Positions 1-7,804 are shown, numbered from the stretch's first letter. The stretch: DNA of 64,000 nt from Planomonospora sp. ID67723 (GCF_015711605.1 NZ_JABTEZ010000002.1:992001-1056000), one strand, 5' to 3'. The notes: generated by a model from the sequence alone, not told the origin. Program-made: numbers and translations.

Positions 1-591
1 GAGATCGCGGCGCTCCGCTACCGGACGCACCGGACCAGGCCCCGCCGGGTGGTGCTGCTGGTCGACGTGAGCGGCTCCATGACGCCGTACGCCGACACAC
101 TGCTCCGCCTCGCCCACGCGCTGGTCCGGTCCGCGCCCCGCGCCACCGAGGTGTTCAGCGCGGGTACCCGGCTCACGCGGCTCACCGCGGAGCTGCGCCA
201 TCGTGACCCGGCCACCGCGATGGACGCCGTCTCGCGCGCCGTGCCCGACTGGAGCGGCGGCACCCGGCTCGGTGAGGAACTGCGCGGGCTGCTGGCCCTG
301 GGCGACGCCCGGGGGGCGACGGTGGTGATCGCCTCCGACGGCTGGGAGCGCGGCGACGTCTCGCTGCTCGGTGCGGAGATGGCCAGGCTGTCCCGTACGG
401 CGCACCGGGTGATCTGGGTGAACCCGCACAAGGGCCGGGAGGGCTATCAGCCGCTCACCGCGGGGATGCGCGCGGCGCTGCCGTACGTCGACGACTTCGT
501 GGCCGGGCACAGCCTGGCCGCCTTCGAGGAGCTGGCCGGGATGCTGGCGGGGGCGTACGTCGGGTCGCCGCGGGGCAGGAGGTCTCCATGA
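1..591 (+). CDS. VWA domain protein, CoxE-like (5' partial)
   Basis: The reading frame is already open at base 1, so the N-terminus lies outside the window. What remains is the C-terminal von Willebrand A domain: the strand VVLLVDVSGSMTPYA carries a complete MIDAS DxSxS metal-ion motif, followed by TRL and SDGWERGD segments typical of the CoxE family. CoxE-type VWA proteins work with a MoxR-type AAA ATPase in maturation of molybdenum hydroxylases such as CO or xanthine dehydrogenase. The stop overlaps the start of the next gene (ATGA), a MocA-like nucleotidyltransferase, which supports a molybdoenzyme-maturation operon entering the window from the left. Family assignment is good; the enzyme served cannot be told from here. 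Confidence 0.85.
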   Translation, partial: EIAALRYRTHRTRPRRVVLLVDVSGSMTPYADTLLRLAHALVRSAPRATEVFSAGTRLTRLTAELRHRDPATAMDAVSRAVPDWSGGTRLGEELRGLLALGDARGATVVIASDGWERGDVSLLGAEMARLSRTAHRVIWVNPHKGREGYQPLTAGMRAALPYVDDFVAGHSLAAFEELAGMLAGAYVGSPRGRRSP

Positions 592-1151
592 GAACGGGGA
601 TCGCGGGGCTGCTGCTGGCGGCCGGATCGGGATCGCGCCTCGGCACGCCCAAGGCGCTGGTGGAGTTCCGCGGAGAGCGGCTGGTGGACCGGGGGGTCCG
701 GCTCCTGCACGACGGCGGCTGCCATCCGGTGGTGGTGGTGCTCGGCGCGGCGACCGTGCAGGTGCGCGGCGCGGTGGCCGTGCGCAATCCCGACTGGCGC
801 TCCGGGATGGGCTCCTCGCTCCGGGTCGGCCTGGAGGCGCTGCCCCCGGACGCCGGGCACGCGGTGATCGCGCTGGTGGACCAGCCGTTCATCGGGGTGC
901 CGGCCGTCGAGCGGCTCGTCCGGGCGGCGCGGGACGGCGCCGCGGTGGCCGCGGCCACGTACGGCGGCGCGCCCAGGAACCCGGTGCTGATCGCCAGGGA
1001 GCACTTCGCGGAGGTCGCCCGGCTCGCCGTCGGCGACGTCGGGGCGCGGCCGTTCCTGCGCGCCCACCCCGAGCTGGTCGTCGCGATCGCCTGCGACGAC
1101 GTCGGGGATCCCGCCGACATCGACACGCCCGCCGACCTCGCGCGGCTGTAG
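588..1151 (+). CDS. MobA/MocA-like molybdenum cofactor nucleotidyltransferase
   Basis: A 187-residue NTP-transferase-fold protein. The N-terminal LLLAAGSGSRLGTPKALVEF is the nucleotide-binding signature of the MobA/MocA group (GxGxRxG...K), and ALVDQPF is the metal-binding aspartate loop. GGAPRNPVLI and the C-terminal DIDTPADL segments are also characteristic of MocA/MobA-like cytidylyl- or guanylyltransferases, which attach CMP or GMP to molybdopterin. It starts with ATG overlapping the stop of the CoxE-like gene, with GGAGG shortly upstream, so the two are translationally coupled. CTP versus GTP specificity, and whether it acts as a chaperone-type MocA, is not resolved by sequence alone. 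Confidence 0.85.
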   Translation: MRTGIAGLLLAAGSGSRLGTPKALVEFRGERLVDRGVRLLHDGGCHPVVVVLGAATVQVRGAVAVRNPDWRSGMGSSLRVGLEALPPDAGHAVIALVDQPFIGVPAVERLVRAARDGAAVAAATYGGAPRNPVLIAREHFAEVARLAVGDVGARPFLRAHPELVVAIACDDVGDPADIDTPADLARL

Positions 1152-1189
1152 TCGTAGGTGACGCCGAATCGATCACTCCGCTGGAGGTT

Positions 1190-2065
1190 CTAAAGCCGCA
1201 GGGCGGCCACGGCGGCACGGTGGTCGCTGCCGGCGGCGGGCTCCACACCCGCGCTGGTCGCGGTGAGACCGCGGTAGAGGATGTGGTCGGGGCGGGTGAC
1301 CGGGAAGGAGGCCGGCCAGGTGAAGCCGAAACCGGTGCCCGCCTCCTGGTGGGCGTCGGCGAGAGGAGGCACCAGGGCGGAGCGCTTGCGGTCGGTGGTG
1401 GCGGTGTTGAGGTCGCCGAGGACCAGGAGGTTCTCGCTGGCGTCTCGCTCGATGACCTGCCGGGCGTGGGCGAGGGTGTGATCCCGCTGGGCCGTCTTGC
1501 CGGGCCGGGCCGAGGCGAGGTGCATGACGTAGACCGTCACCTCGCCCTTGGGCGTCTCCACCACGGCGCGCAGCGCCCGGGTCCAGCTCAGGCCGATGTC
1601 CACCGCGCGGTGCTCGGTGATCGGGAAACGGCTCCACAGCCCGATCGTGCTGACCTGGATCCGGTGCGGGAAGCGACGGCTGAGCTCCTTGGCCGCCGGT
1701 CCTCCGGGGGTGAGCTCCTGGGCGGCGAACAGGTCCCGGCCCTTCGCCACGGCCCGCACGGCCCGCCCCGAGTCGGCGTTGGTCACGCCCACGTTGAGGG
1801 TGGCGACCGCCAGGTCGCTCGGCCCGCCCGGCGCGGTGCGCAGCAGGGCCGGGCCGAACATGACCCCCCACACCAGCGCGGGGAGCAGCGCGGTGACGAT
1901 CACCTTCCACGACCGGGTGAGCAGCGCGCCGACGACCAGGAGGGGCACGGCCGCTCCCAGCCAGGGGAGCAGGCTCTCCAGAACGGGGGTGAAGCCGCCC
2001 AGCTCCGGCAGCAGGCGGTGTCCGGCGAGGACCAGGGCCAGGGCCCCCGCCACCACGATGATCAT
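1190..2065 (-). CDS. Endonuclease/exonuclease/phosphatase family membrane protein
   Basis: A 291-residue protein with three hydrophobic segments in its first ~80 residues, followed by an EEP-fold domain. LAVATLNVGV is the opening metal-binding strand, AAQEL contains the catalytic-site glutamate, LGDLNTA is the conserved GDxN motif, and AGSDHRAA is the terminal SDH motif. The active site therefore looks complete and is expected outside the membrane. EEP proteins hydrolyse phosphodiesters of nucleic acids, sphingolipids or inositides; the substrate here is unknown. ATG at 2065 is chosen; GGAGG lies 14 bases upstream, so a slightly earlier non-ATG start in an Arg-rich stretch is possible. It is convergent with the MocA-like gene and has its own promoter region. 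Confidence 0.8.
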   Translation of the reverse strand: MIIVVAGALALVLAGHRLLPELGGFTPVLESLLPWLGAAVPLLVVGALLTRSWKVIVTALLPALVWGVMFGPALLRTAPGGPSDLAVATLNVGVTNADSGRAVRAVAKGRDLFAAQELTPGGPAAKELSRRFPHRIQVSTIGLWSRFPITEHRAVDIGLSWTRALRAVVETPKGEVTVYVMHLASARPGKTAQRDHTLAHARQVIERDASENLLVLGDLNTATTDRKRSALVPPLADAHQEAGTGFGFTWPASFPVTRPDHILYRGLTATSAGVEPAAGSDHRAAVAALRL

Positions 2066-2260
2066 CCGTCTCAGGGTGCGCCTCCTTCTCCGCCGGGTGG
2101 GAAATGCATTCCCTGCCCCCGAAATGCGTAGGCTACCGGCCGGATGGGGAGCGTGCGCGGGCTCGGCTTCCGGTCTGGGACGGAAGGCGCGGGCCCGCTC
2201 TCCGGGGCCGGTACGGCGGGTGCCGGCCCGGCTCGCCGGCCCGGTCGGGCGGGCTCGGGC

Positions 2261-2289
2261 TTGGTGCTTGGCCGCCGACTCGATAGCCT
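2261..2289 (+). promoter_or_regulatory. Candidate promoter of the F420 oxidoreductase gene
   Basis: TTGGTG at 2261-2266 and TAGCCT at 2284-2289 are separated by 17 bases, a plausible -35/-10 pair. It lies about 60 bases before the ATG at 2353 in the divergent intergenic region. Confidence 0.45.
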
Positions 2290-2352
2290 TTGTTGCGGAG
2301 ACAACGGAACAACATTCGGTTTCGCGGGCGCGAGCGGAAGGACGATCTCACG

Positions 2353-3393
2353 ATGCGTATCGGTATGGCCCTGAACTACTCGGGGGGCTTCAAGGAGACC
2401 GTGGCCGAGCTGGCCGACTACGAGAAGGCCGGGCTCGACATCGTCTTCGTCGCCGAGGCCTACAGCTTCGACGCGGTCAGCCAGATGGGCTACATCGCGG
2501 CCCGGACCGAGCGGTTGCAGATCGCCTCGGGCATCCTGCCGGTCTACTCGCGGACCCCCACCCTGCTGGCCATGACCGCCGCCGGCATGGACTATGTCTC
2601 CGACGGCCGCTTCACCCTGGGCCTGGGCGCCTCCGGGCCGCAGGTCATCGAGGGCTTCCACGGCGTGCCGTACACCGCCCCGCTCGGCCGCACCCGCGAG
2701 GTCATCGAGATCTGCCGCCAGGTCTGGAAGCGCGAGCGCGTCAACTACGACGGCAAGCATTACACCATCCCCCTGCCCGCCGACCAGGGCACCGGGCTGG
2801 GCAAGCCCCTCAAGCTCATCAACCACCCGGTCCGCGAGCGCATTCCCGTCGTGATCGCCGCCATCGGACCCAAGAACGTCGAGCTCGCCGCCGAGATCGC
2901 CGAGGGCTGGGAGCCCATCTTCTACATGCCGGAGAAGGCCGCCGACGTCTGGGGTGCCTCCATCGCGGCCGGAAAGGCCAAGCGCGACCCCGCGCTCGGT
3001 GAGCTGGACGTCATCGCCCAGGCGAGCCTCGCCATCGGCGACGACGTCTCCGGCTGGCTGGAGCTCGGCCGTCCGATGGCCGCCCTCTACATCGGCGGCA
3101 TGGGCGCCAAGGGCAAGAACTTCTACAACGACCTCGCGCGACGCTACGGCTACGAGAAGGAGGCCGAGCAGATCCAGGAGCTGTACCTGTCCGGCAAGAA
3201 GGACGAGGCCGCCGCGCTGGTCCCGCACGAGCTCCTGGAGTCGATGTCGCTGATCGGCTCGGAGGGCTTCGTCCGCGACCGCATCCAGGCGATGCGGGAG
3301 TCGGGAGTGACGACGATCAACGTCGCCCCGCTGGGCCGCACGCACGAGGAGCGCGTCCGGCTCATCGAGAAGGTCCGCGAGCTCGCCTCCTGA
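2353..3393 (+). CDS. LLM-class F420-dependent oxidoreductase
   Basis: A 346-residue luciferase-like (TIM-barrel) monooxygenase-fold protein. It opens with the first beta strand MRIGMALNYSGG and has the DIVFVAEAYSFDAVS helix region, the RLQIASGILPVYSRTP strand-loop and GRFTLGLGASGPQVIEGFHG, all typical of actinomycete F420 oxidoreductases. These use reduced deazaflavin F420 for hydride transfer to varied substrates, which cannot be predicted here. The start is ATG 2353, preceded by GGAAGGA about 11 bases upstream; an in-frame TTG at 2290 lacks a ribosome site. A strong terminator follows, so the gene is probably monocistronic. Confidence 0.9.
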   Translation: MRIGMALNYSGGFKETVAELADYEKAGLDIVFVAEAYSFDAVSQMGYIAARTERLQIASGILPVYSRTPTLLAMTAAGMDYVSDGRFTLGLGASGPQVIEGFHGVPYTAPLGRTREVIEICRQVWKRERVNYDGKHYTIPLPADQGTGLGKPLKLINHPVRERIPVVIAAIGPKNVELAAEIAEGWEPIFYMPEKAADVWGASIAAGKAKRDPALGELDVIAQASLAIGDDVSGWLELGRPMAALYIGGMGAKGKNFYNDLARRYGYEKEAEQIQELYLSGKKDEAAALVPHELLESMSLIGSEGFVRDRIQAMRESGVTTINVAPLGRTHEERVRLIEKVRELAS

Positions 3394-3431
3394 GACCCTG
3401 CAGGGCCTCCGCACGGCTGCGCAGGCCCGCG

Positions 3432-3486
3432 GCGGGGGCTCCGGGTGGCCGTTCATTTCGAGCGGGCACCCGGAGCCCCCGCTTTT
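3432..3486 (+). terminator. Intrinsic terminator after F420 oxidoreductase
   Basis: A perfect 16-bp inverted repeat (3432-3447 with 3467-3482, left arm GCGGGGGCTCCGGGTG) has a 19-base loop and is followed directly by TTTT. It ends transcription of the oxidoreductase gene. Confidence 0.9.
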
Positions 3487-3563
3487 CTCGTTTTGGTACA
3501 CGAGCGGTCGCGGAACGCTATGTCTTCCTTGAAGTCGCCAACTACTTCAAATCTCGTGGAGGC

Positions 3564-3982
3564 GTGAGCGAGCACGTCACAGTCCCGTGGTCCCGGCTTC
3601 CGCAGCAACCGAACCAGGTGGTCTCCCTCCTGGAGGAGGCGGCCGCCGTACGGCTCGCCCGCCGCGACGCCGAAGACCTGATCATCACCACGACGTCCCG
3701 GATGGACGTCGTGTTCCACGGAATCGAAGGCGTGGGCCGCTTCGCGGCGGCCCTGACGAGAACGGAGGAAGGAAGATGCTGGAGACCTCGATCTCCGAGG
3801 CGTCCGCCTGGGCGAGGGTGGTGCCCGACGACGCCGTGGCGGCGTTCGGGAAGGAGTTCGCGGAGATGCTCCACGGCTGCGCCGAACTCGGGCGGTTCGC
3901 CCCGCTGGGCACCCTGGTCGCGGGTTGGAGGAGACGCGGACGGTGCGGATCACCTGCGCGTCTCCCCGTCACCCCAAGATGA
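3564..3982 (+). pseudogene. Frameshifted Phd-like antitoxin remnant
   Basis: From GTG 3564 one frame encodes a Phd/YefM-like N-terminus (VTVPWSRLPQQPNQV, LARRDAEDLIITTTSRMD), resembling 'prevent-host-death' proteins of actinomycetes. Around 3768-3776 similarity moves to another frame, beginning at ATG 3776 with the helical C-terminal half (MLETSISEASAWARVV, HGCAELGRFAPLGTLVAGW). In family members as I recall them both halves lie in one polypeptide, so I infer a frameshift. Alternatively there are two coupled ORFs, since ATG 3776 has a good ribosome site (GGAGGAAGGAAG). The tail after the GW also diverges from the family. No toxin gene is adjacent. The first frame happens to stay open into the downstream symporter, which is not evidence of a fusion. 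Confidence 0.45.
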
Positions 3983-4137
3983 CCGAGTAGGCCGCAAGGC
4001 CGTACCCGGCTCACGGACGGGCTGCTGGGCGCGGACCGTTCTGAGACGAAGGTTCACCGCCGTGATTCAGGTCACGTCGATAATGTGGAATCAGGCGTAT
4101 TCACGGGCTGTTCAAACCCTCCGTGAGGTTCTCCCTG

Positions 4138-4206
4138 GTGCTCGTGCGGCTGGTCGGCCGGATCCATGTCGACCTGTGCCGCCTCAACGGCGATCTCTGT
4201 CGCTGA
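4138..4206 (+). CDS. Cysteine-type leader peptide upstream of symporter
   Basis: A 22-codon ORF (GTG 4138, stop TGA 4204-4206) ends in RIHVDLCRLNGDLCR. The [R]xHVDLxR...LC pattern matches the short leader peptides annotated in actinomycetes upstream of sulfur-assimilation and cysteine-related genes. Cys codons are TGC 4177-4179 and TGT 4198-4200, the last one codon before the final Arg. GAGG at 4125-4128 gives a 9-base spacing to GTG 4138; in-frame GTG 4123 is an alternative. Its position 78 bases before a DAACS symporter start suggests ribosome-mediated control by cysteine (tRNA-Cys) supply. The peptide is inferred from sequence pattern and context. Confidence 0.7.
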   Translation: MLVRLVGRIHVDLCRLNGDLCR

Positions 4207-4286
4207 ACGCGCATCCGCCTTTTCCTTCCTCACCCCGCATGACCGTGCCCGCTCCGGCATGCCCTTTTTCGAAAGTCGCGTTCGTG
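4205..4286 (+). promoter_or_regulatory. Possible leader/start-site pairing controlling symporter translation
   Basis: GAACGCG (4205-4211), overlapping the leader stop codon, is perfectly complementary to CGCGTTC (4277-4283), which directly abuts the symporter GTG at 4284. Pairing would hide the start, and a ribosome stalled on the last leader Cys codons would open it. This is an inference from one 7-bp complementarity. Confidence 0.35.
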
Positions 4287-5585
4287 AAGAGACTCTCCTT
4301 CTCCCTGCAGTTGCTGCTGGGCCTCGTCGTCGGCGCCGCCCTCGGGTTCGTCGCCCGGGCCGGCGAGGTCACCTGGCTCGCCGACACGCTGACCGAGGTC
4401 GGCAAGATCTTCGTCCAGCTCCTCAAGCTCGCGGTCCCGCCGCTGGTCTTCACCGCCGTCGTGGTCAGTGTCGCCAACCTGCGCAACGTCAGCGGCGCCG
4501 CCAGGCTCGCCGGCAAGACCCTGCTCTGGTTCCTGCTCACCTCGCTGGCCTCGGTGGCCGCCGCCATCGGTCTCGGCCTGCTGATCAACCCGGGCCGGGG
4601 CGTCACCATCGCCACCGAGGGCGCCGAGGCCGTCGACCTGGAAGGCGCCGGAACCTGGATCGACTTCCTGACCGGCATCGTCCCGACCAACGTCGTCACC
4701 GCCTTCACCGAGCTCAACGTCCTCCAGATCGTCTTCCTGGGAGCCGTCCTCGGCGCCGCCGCGATGGCGGTCGGCGAGAAGGCCGAGCCGTTCCTCGCCT
4801 TCAGCCGCTCCGTCCTCGAACTGGTGCAGAAGGCCCTGTGGTGGGTCATCCGCCTGGCCCCGATCGGCACCGCGGGCCTGATCGGCAAGTCCGTGGCCAC
4901 CTACGGCTGGGACCTGCTGGCCCCGCTGGCCAAGCTCAGCGCCGGGGTCTACATCGGCTGCGCCGTCGTTCTACTGGTGATCTACCCGCTGCTGCTCTCC
5001 CTCGTCGGCAGGGTCAGCCCGCTGACCTTCTACCGCAAGGCCTGGCCCGCCATCGAGCTGGCCTTCGTCTCCCGTTCCTCGATCGGCACCATGCCGCTGA
5101 CCCAGCGGATCACCGTCGAGCGCCTCGGTGTCGACCGCGACTACGCCTCCTTCGCGGTGCCGTTCGGCGCCACCACCAAGATGGACGGCTGCGCCGCGGT
5201 CTACCCGGCGCTGGCCGCGATCTTCGTCGCCCAGGTGTTCGGCGTCCCGCTCGATCTCGGCGACTATCTGCTGATCGCGTTCGTCTCCGTGGTCGGCTCG
5301 GCCGCCACCGCGGGCCTGACCGGCGCGATCGTGATGCTCACCCTCACCCTGAGCACGCTCGGCCTGCCCCTGGAGGGCGTCGGCCTGCTGCTGGCCATCG
5401 ACCCGATCCTCGACATGATCCGCACGGCCACCAACGTGACCGGGCAGATGGTCGTCCCCGTCCTGGTCGGCAGGGCCGAGGGCCGCCTCGACGGGACCGT
5501 CTTCAACGCCCCGCCGCAGTCCCTCGACGAGGCTTCCCGGGAGCACGCCGGGACCGGCAAGGACCGCGAGCTCGTCTCGGCCTGA
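4284..5585 (+). CDS. DAACS-family dicarboxylate/amino acid:cation symporter (possible cystine transporter)
   Basis: A 433-residue multi-spanning membrane protein of the dicarboxylate/amino acid:cation symporter family. Diagnostic elements are the serine-rich hairpin motif at residues 263-271 (SRSSIGTMP), the TTKMDG motif at 297-302, and RTATNVTGQ from 380, which form the substrate and Na+/H+ sites. Family substrates include glutamate, C4-dicarboxylates and, for the TcyP branch, L-cystine. The cysteine-type leader directly upstream makes a cystine or sulfur-amino-acid role attractive but unproven. GTG 4284 is preferred because the first helix starts immediately after KRLSFSLQ; ATG 4239 is in frame but has no ribosome site. 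Followed by a terminator hairpin. Confidence 0.88.
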   Translation: MKRLSFSLQLLLGLVVGAALGFVARAGEVTWLADTLTEVGKIFVQLLKLAVPPLVFTAVVVSVANLRNVSGAARLAGKTLLWFLLTSLASVAAAIGLGLLINPGRGVTIATEGAEAVDLEGAGTWIDFLTGIVPTNVVTAFTELNVLQIVFLGAVLGAAAMAVGEKAEPFLAFSRSVLELVQKALWWVIRLAPIGTAGLIGKSVATYGWDLLAPLAKLSAGVYIGCAVVLLVIYPLLLSLVGRVSPLTFYRKAWPAIELAFVSRSSIGTMPLTQRITVERLGVDRDYASFAVPFGATTKMDGCAAVYPALAAIFVAQVFGVPLDLGDYLLIAFVSVVGSAATAGLTGAIVMLTLTLSTLGLPLEGVGLLLAIDPILDMIRTATNVTGQMVVPVLVGRAEGRLDGTVFNAPPQSLDEASREHAGTGKDRELVSA

Positions 5586-5601
5586 GCCGTCCCTGAGCGA
5601 A

Positions 5602-5630
5602 CGGGCGGGAGCCCTTCCGGCTCCCGCCCG
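5602..5630 (+). terminator. Terminator hairpin after symporter
   Basis: A 12-bp perfect stem (CGGGCGGGAGCC, 5602-5613, with 5619-5630) and a 5-base loop start 16 bases after the symporter stop. No T tract follows, as is common for high-GC terminators. Confidence 0.7.
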
Positions 5631-5698
5631 CCGAGCCCCCGCCGCGCGGGCCGGGCCGGACGGCGATGCCGTCCACCGGCAGCACGTCCTTCTCCCGA

Positions 5699-5727
5699 CC
5701 GCGCCCCGGAAACCGAACGGGGCGCGG
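5699..5727. terminator. Second hairpin between convergent genes
   Basis: A perfect 10-bp stem (CCGCGCCCCG, 5699-5708, with 5718-5727) and a 9-base loop lie between the convergent symporter and GH9 genes. It is a candidate terminator for either strand; no T tract is visible. Confidence 0.4.
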
Positions 5728-5754
5728 GCCGTACCGGGCGGTCAAGACAGCGGA

Positions 5755-5796
5755 GTCACGGCGGCGAGGTCACGGCGGCGAGGTCACGGCGGCGAG
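5755..5796. repeat. Three tandem 14-bp repeats
   Basis: GTCACGGCGGCGAG occurs three times without a break (5755, 5769, 5783). The next copy starts as GTCATG and contains the stop codon of the GH9 gene. Both sides of the array carry GACAGCGG. Probably replication-slippage repeats; no function is evident. Confidence 0.9.
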
Positions 5797-5797
5797 G

Positions 5798-7711
5798 TCA
5801 TGACAGCGGGTCACGGGACATGAGGGTGAGGGCGTAGAGCGCGATCGCGGCGAAGTCGTCGGCGGGCTCGGAGGCCTGCCAGGAGCGGACGTCGTCCACG
5901 TAGCGGGAGCCGCGGCCGGTGAACTCCTCGTAGCGGTCGACTCCGTCGCCCGGGCACGGGTTCATCTCCTCGAAGTGGCCGCCCAGGCCGCCGGAGAACA
6001 GGCTCTCGTCGTTGGGCCCGTTGACCACCGCGCCGGTGGCCAGAGGGCGGCGGCCGTCGACCCGGCCGTTGAGGTTGGCGATCTGGTGGTGCGGGCAGCG
6101 CTCGGAGTTCTCACCCGCGCCGACCATGAACGACACGCCCCAGGCGTTGGCGCCGAAGATCCAGTTCCGCTGCCAGGTGCCGAAGGCGTCGTAGGAGCGG
6201 TCGCCGCTGACCGACCGGTAGAGCCGGGAGGTCGCGGCCAGGCCGAAGGCGTGCGGCACCGCGTCGAAGCCGTCGTAGAGCGCCCCGGCGCGGAACGGGT
6301 CCCCGGCCGCGCGGCGGGCGCCGATCTCCAGCTGGGCCTTCAGGTCGCCGAGCAGACGGGCCTCGTCCACGGACCCGCCGGGCAGGGCCCAAGGGGACGT
6401 GCCGCTCGCGCGGGCGGCGCGCAGGGCGCGGACGAGGTCGGTGTGGCCGAGGGCGCTGACGTCGTAGAGGTTGAGCGTGTCGCCTCCGGCGTCGTGCTTC
6501 AGGTACTGCCCGGCCCAGTGCGCGGCCTGCCGCAGCCACCGCCCGGCACGAGGGTCGCCCAGCCGCTGGGCGGCCAGGGCCAGCTCCGCCCCGCCGAGCT
6601 CCATGTCGTCGCGCCACACGCTCTCGGGGTAGAAGGCCCACGGCAGTGAGGTGACCAGCCGCCCCACGTTCTCCGTCGCGGCCATGGCGTAGACCGAGGC
6701 GGCCTGTTCCAGCAGCGCCCGGGCCCGCCGGCGATCCGGCTCGACCTGGGCGGCCAGGGCGAAGGCGGCGGCCGTACGGCCCGCGAGGTTGGGACTGATC
6801 GGCTCGCCGGGCGGGGCGGCGCGGAAGACCGGGCGGTTGCGGATGAAGCGGTGCCCCTCGGCGGCGTCATGGTCGTCGGCCTCGGGCAGGCGCCAGAGGT
6901 CGTGGTCCCCGGCGAAGGTGCCCTCGGCGTTGCCCGCACCGATGCCGACCTGGATGTAGAGGGTCTTCGACTTCTCGTCCCACATCTTGTCGAGCCACTT
7001 CAGGCCGTGGGCGGCCTCGGCGCGCAGGCGCGGGTCGGTCAGGCGGCCGCCGTCGCGCCAGGACGCCCACAGCAGCGTGTCGACGTAGGCCAGGATGTGG
7101 GTGAACTTGAGGTAGTCCCCGGCGTCGAACCAGCCGCCCTCGACGTCGACGGGGCCGCCGACCCTGGTGAGCTCGCCTCTGATCTGGTCGGTGTCCGGGC
7201 CGGTGAAGGCCGGCCAGTCGTAGACCTGGGCGGCCCTGTCGTTGAGGTGGCTGGGCCGGCGCCGCAGCTCCCCGGCGATGACGTCGGCGCCGTCGCGCTG
7301 GGAGCCGAAGAACGTGACGACCTTGGCGGCGGGCACCGCGAACAGCGGGGCCGGCGCCACGGTGAACTCGGGGGAGACGGCCGCACCGGCCCTGATCCGG
7401 TAGGAGCCCGGGGCGCGGAGCCCGGAGACGTCGATCGCGTGGACGTGCGGGTACCTGAGGTTCCAGGCGCCCAGATCGGCTCCGGTACGGCCGCGAAGCA
7501 CCTCGCGGCCCCGGCGGTCCACGACGGTGAAGGGCGTCCCGGCGGCCGGGCCGGTCGTCATCAGGTAGGCCTGCTTCGGTTCGGCGGGTGTGAACCCGAC
7601 CTGGTCGACGCGGACGAGTCCGGGGGAGGGGTCCGCCGTCGCGGGGGCCCCGGCCGGCAGGAGGGGGGAGAGGACGGTCAAGAGGGCTGCGGAGGCGAGG
7701 GTGCGTCGCAT
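5798..7711 (-). CDS. Secreted glycoside hydrolase family 9 endoglucanase
   Basis: A 637-residue GH9 cellulase. An N-terminal signal peptide (~residues 1-27, ending near APATA) is followed by an Ig-like cellulase N-domain (~30-120), then the (alpha/alpha)6 catalytic domain. The catalytic-base motif GGWFDAGDYLKF has Asp196 and Asp199; the conserved His pair is in CPHHQIANLNGR; the catalytic acid is Glu615 in QASEPADDF. No cellulose-binding module follows. It should cut beta-1,4-glucan outside the cell. ATG 7711 is preferred because AGGAG lies 5 bases upstream; GTG 7717 would overlap that site. Its promoter carries a palindrome shared with the phosphoesterase gene at 62393. Confidence 0.92.
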   Translation of the reverse strand: MRRTLASAALLTVLSPLLPAGAPATADPSPGLVRVDQVGFTPAEPKQAYLMTTGPAAGTPFTVVDRRGREVLRGRTGADLGAWNLRYPHVHAIDVSGLRAPGSYRIRAGAAVSPEFTVAPAPLFAVPAAKVVTFFGSQRDGADVIAGELRRRPSHLNDRAAQVYDWPAFTGPDTDQIRGELTRVGGPVDVEGGWFDAGDYLKFTHILAYVDTLLWASWRDGGRLTDPRLRAEAAHGLKWLDKMWDEKSKTLYIQVGIGAGNAEGTFAGDHDLWRLPEADDHDAAEGHRFIRNRPVFRAAPPGEPISPNLAGRTAAAFALAAQVEPDRRRARALLEQAASVYAMAATENVGRLVTSLPWAFYPESVWRDDMELGGAELALAAQRLGDPRAGRWLRQAAHWAGQYLKHDAGGDTLNLYDVSALGHTDLVRALRAARASGTSPWALPGGSVDEARLLGDLKAQLEIGARRAAGDPFRAGALYDGFDAVPHAFGLAATSRLYRSVSGDRSYDAFGTWQRNWIFGANAWGVSFMVGAGENSERCPHHQIANLNGRVDGRRPLATGAVVNGPNDESLFSGGLGGHFEEMNPCPGDGVDRYEEFTGRGSRYVDDVRSWQASEPADDFAAIALYALTLMSRDPLS

Positions 7712-7733
7712 CGGCACTCCTGTGGAGATGAAA

Positions 7734-7752
7734 GTTAGGAAACCTTCCTAAC
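7734..7752 (-). promoter_or_regulatory. Palindromic operator upstream of GH9 gene
   Basis: GTTAGGAA-ACC-TTCCTAAC is an 8-bp inverted repeat 22 bases before the GH9 start, just downstream of the predicted -10 (repressor-type position). It differs at one base from the palindrome at 62205-62223. Confidence 0.6.
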
Positions 7753-7762
7753 CTGCCATCGG

Positions 7763-7791
7763 ACGGTAACGACAGGGGCGGAGCCGGTCAA
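7763..7791 (-). promoter_or_regulatory. Candidate GH9 promoter
   Basis: On the minus strand TTGACC (7791-7786) and TACCGT (7768-7763) are spaced by exactly 17 bases. Transcription would start about 7756, at the edge of the palindromic operator. Confidence 0.6.
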
Positions 7792-7804
7792 TAGCATTCA
7801 GTCC

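Noticed and set aside
3564-4283. N-terminal extension of the symporter in the same open frame as the Phd-like segment
   Set aside because: The frame is open by chance; a leader peptide and non-coding stretch lie between, and symporters of this family start at the first helix.
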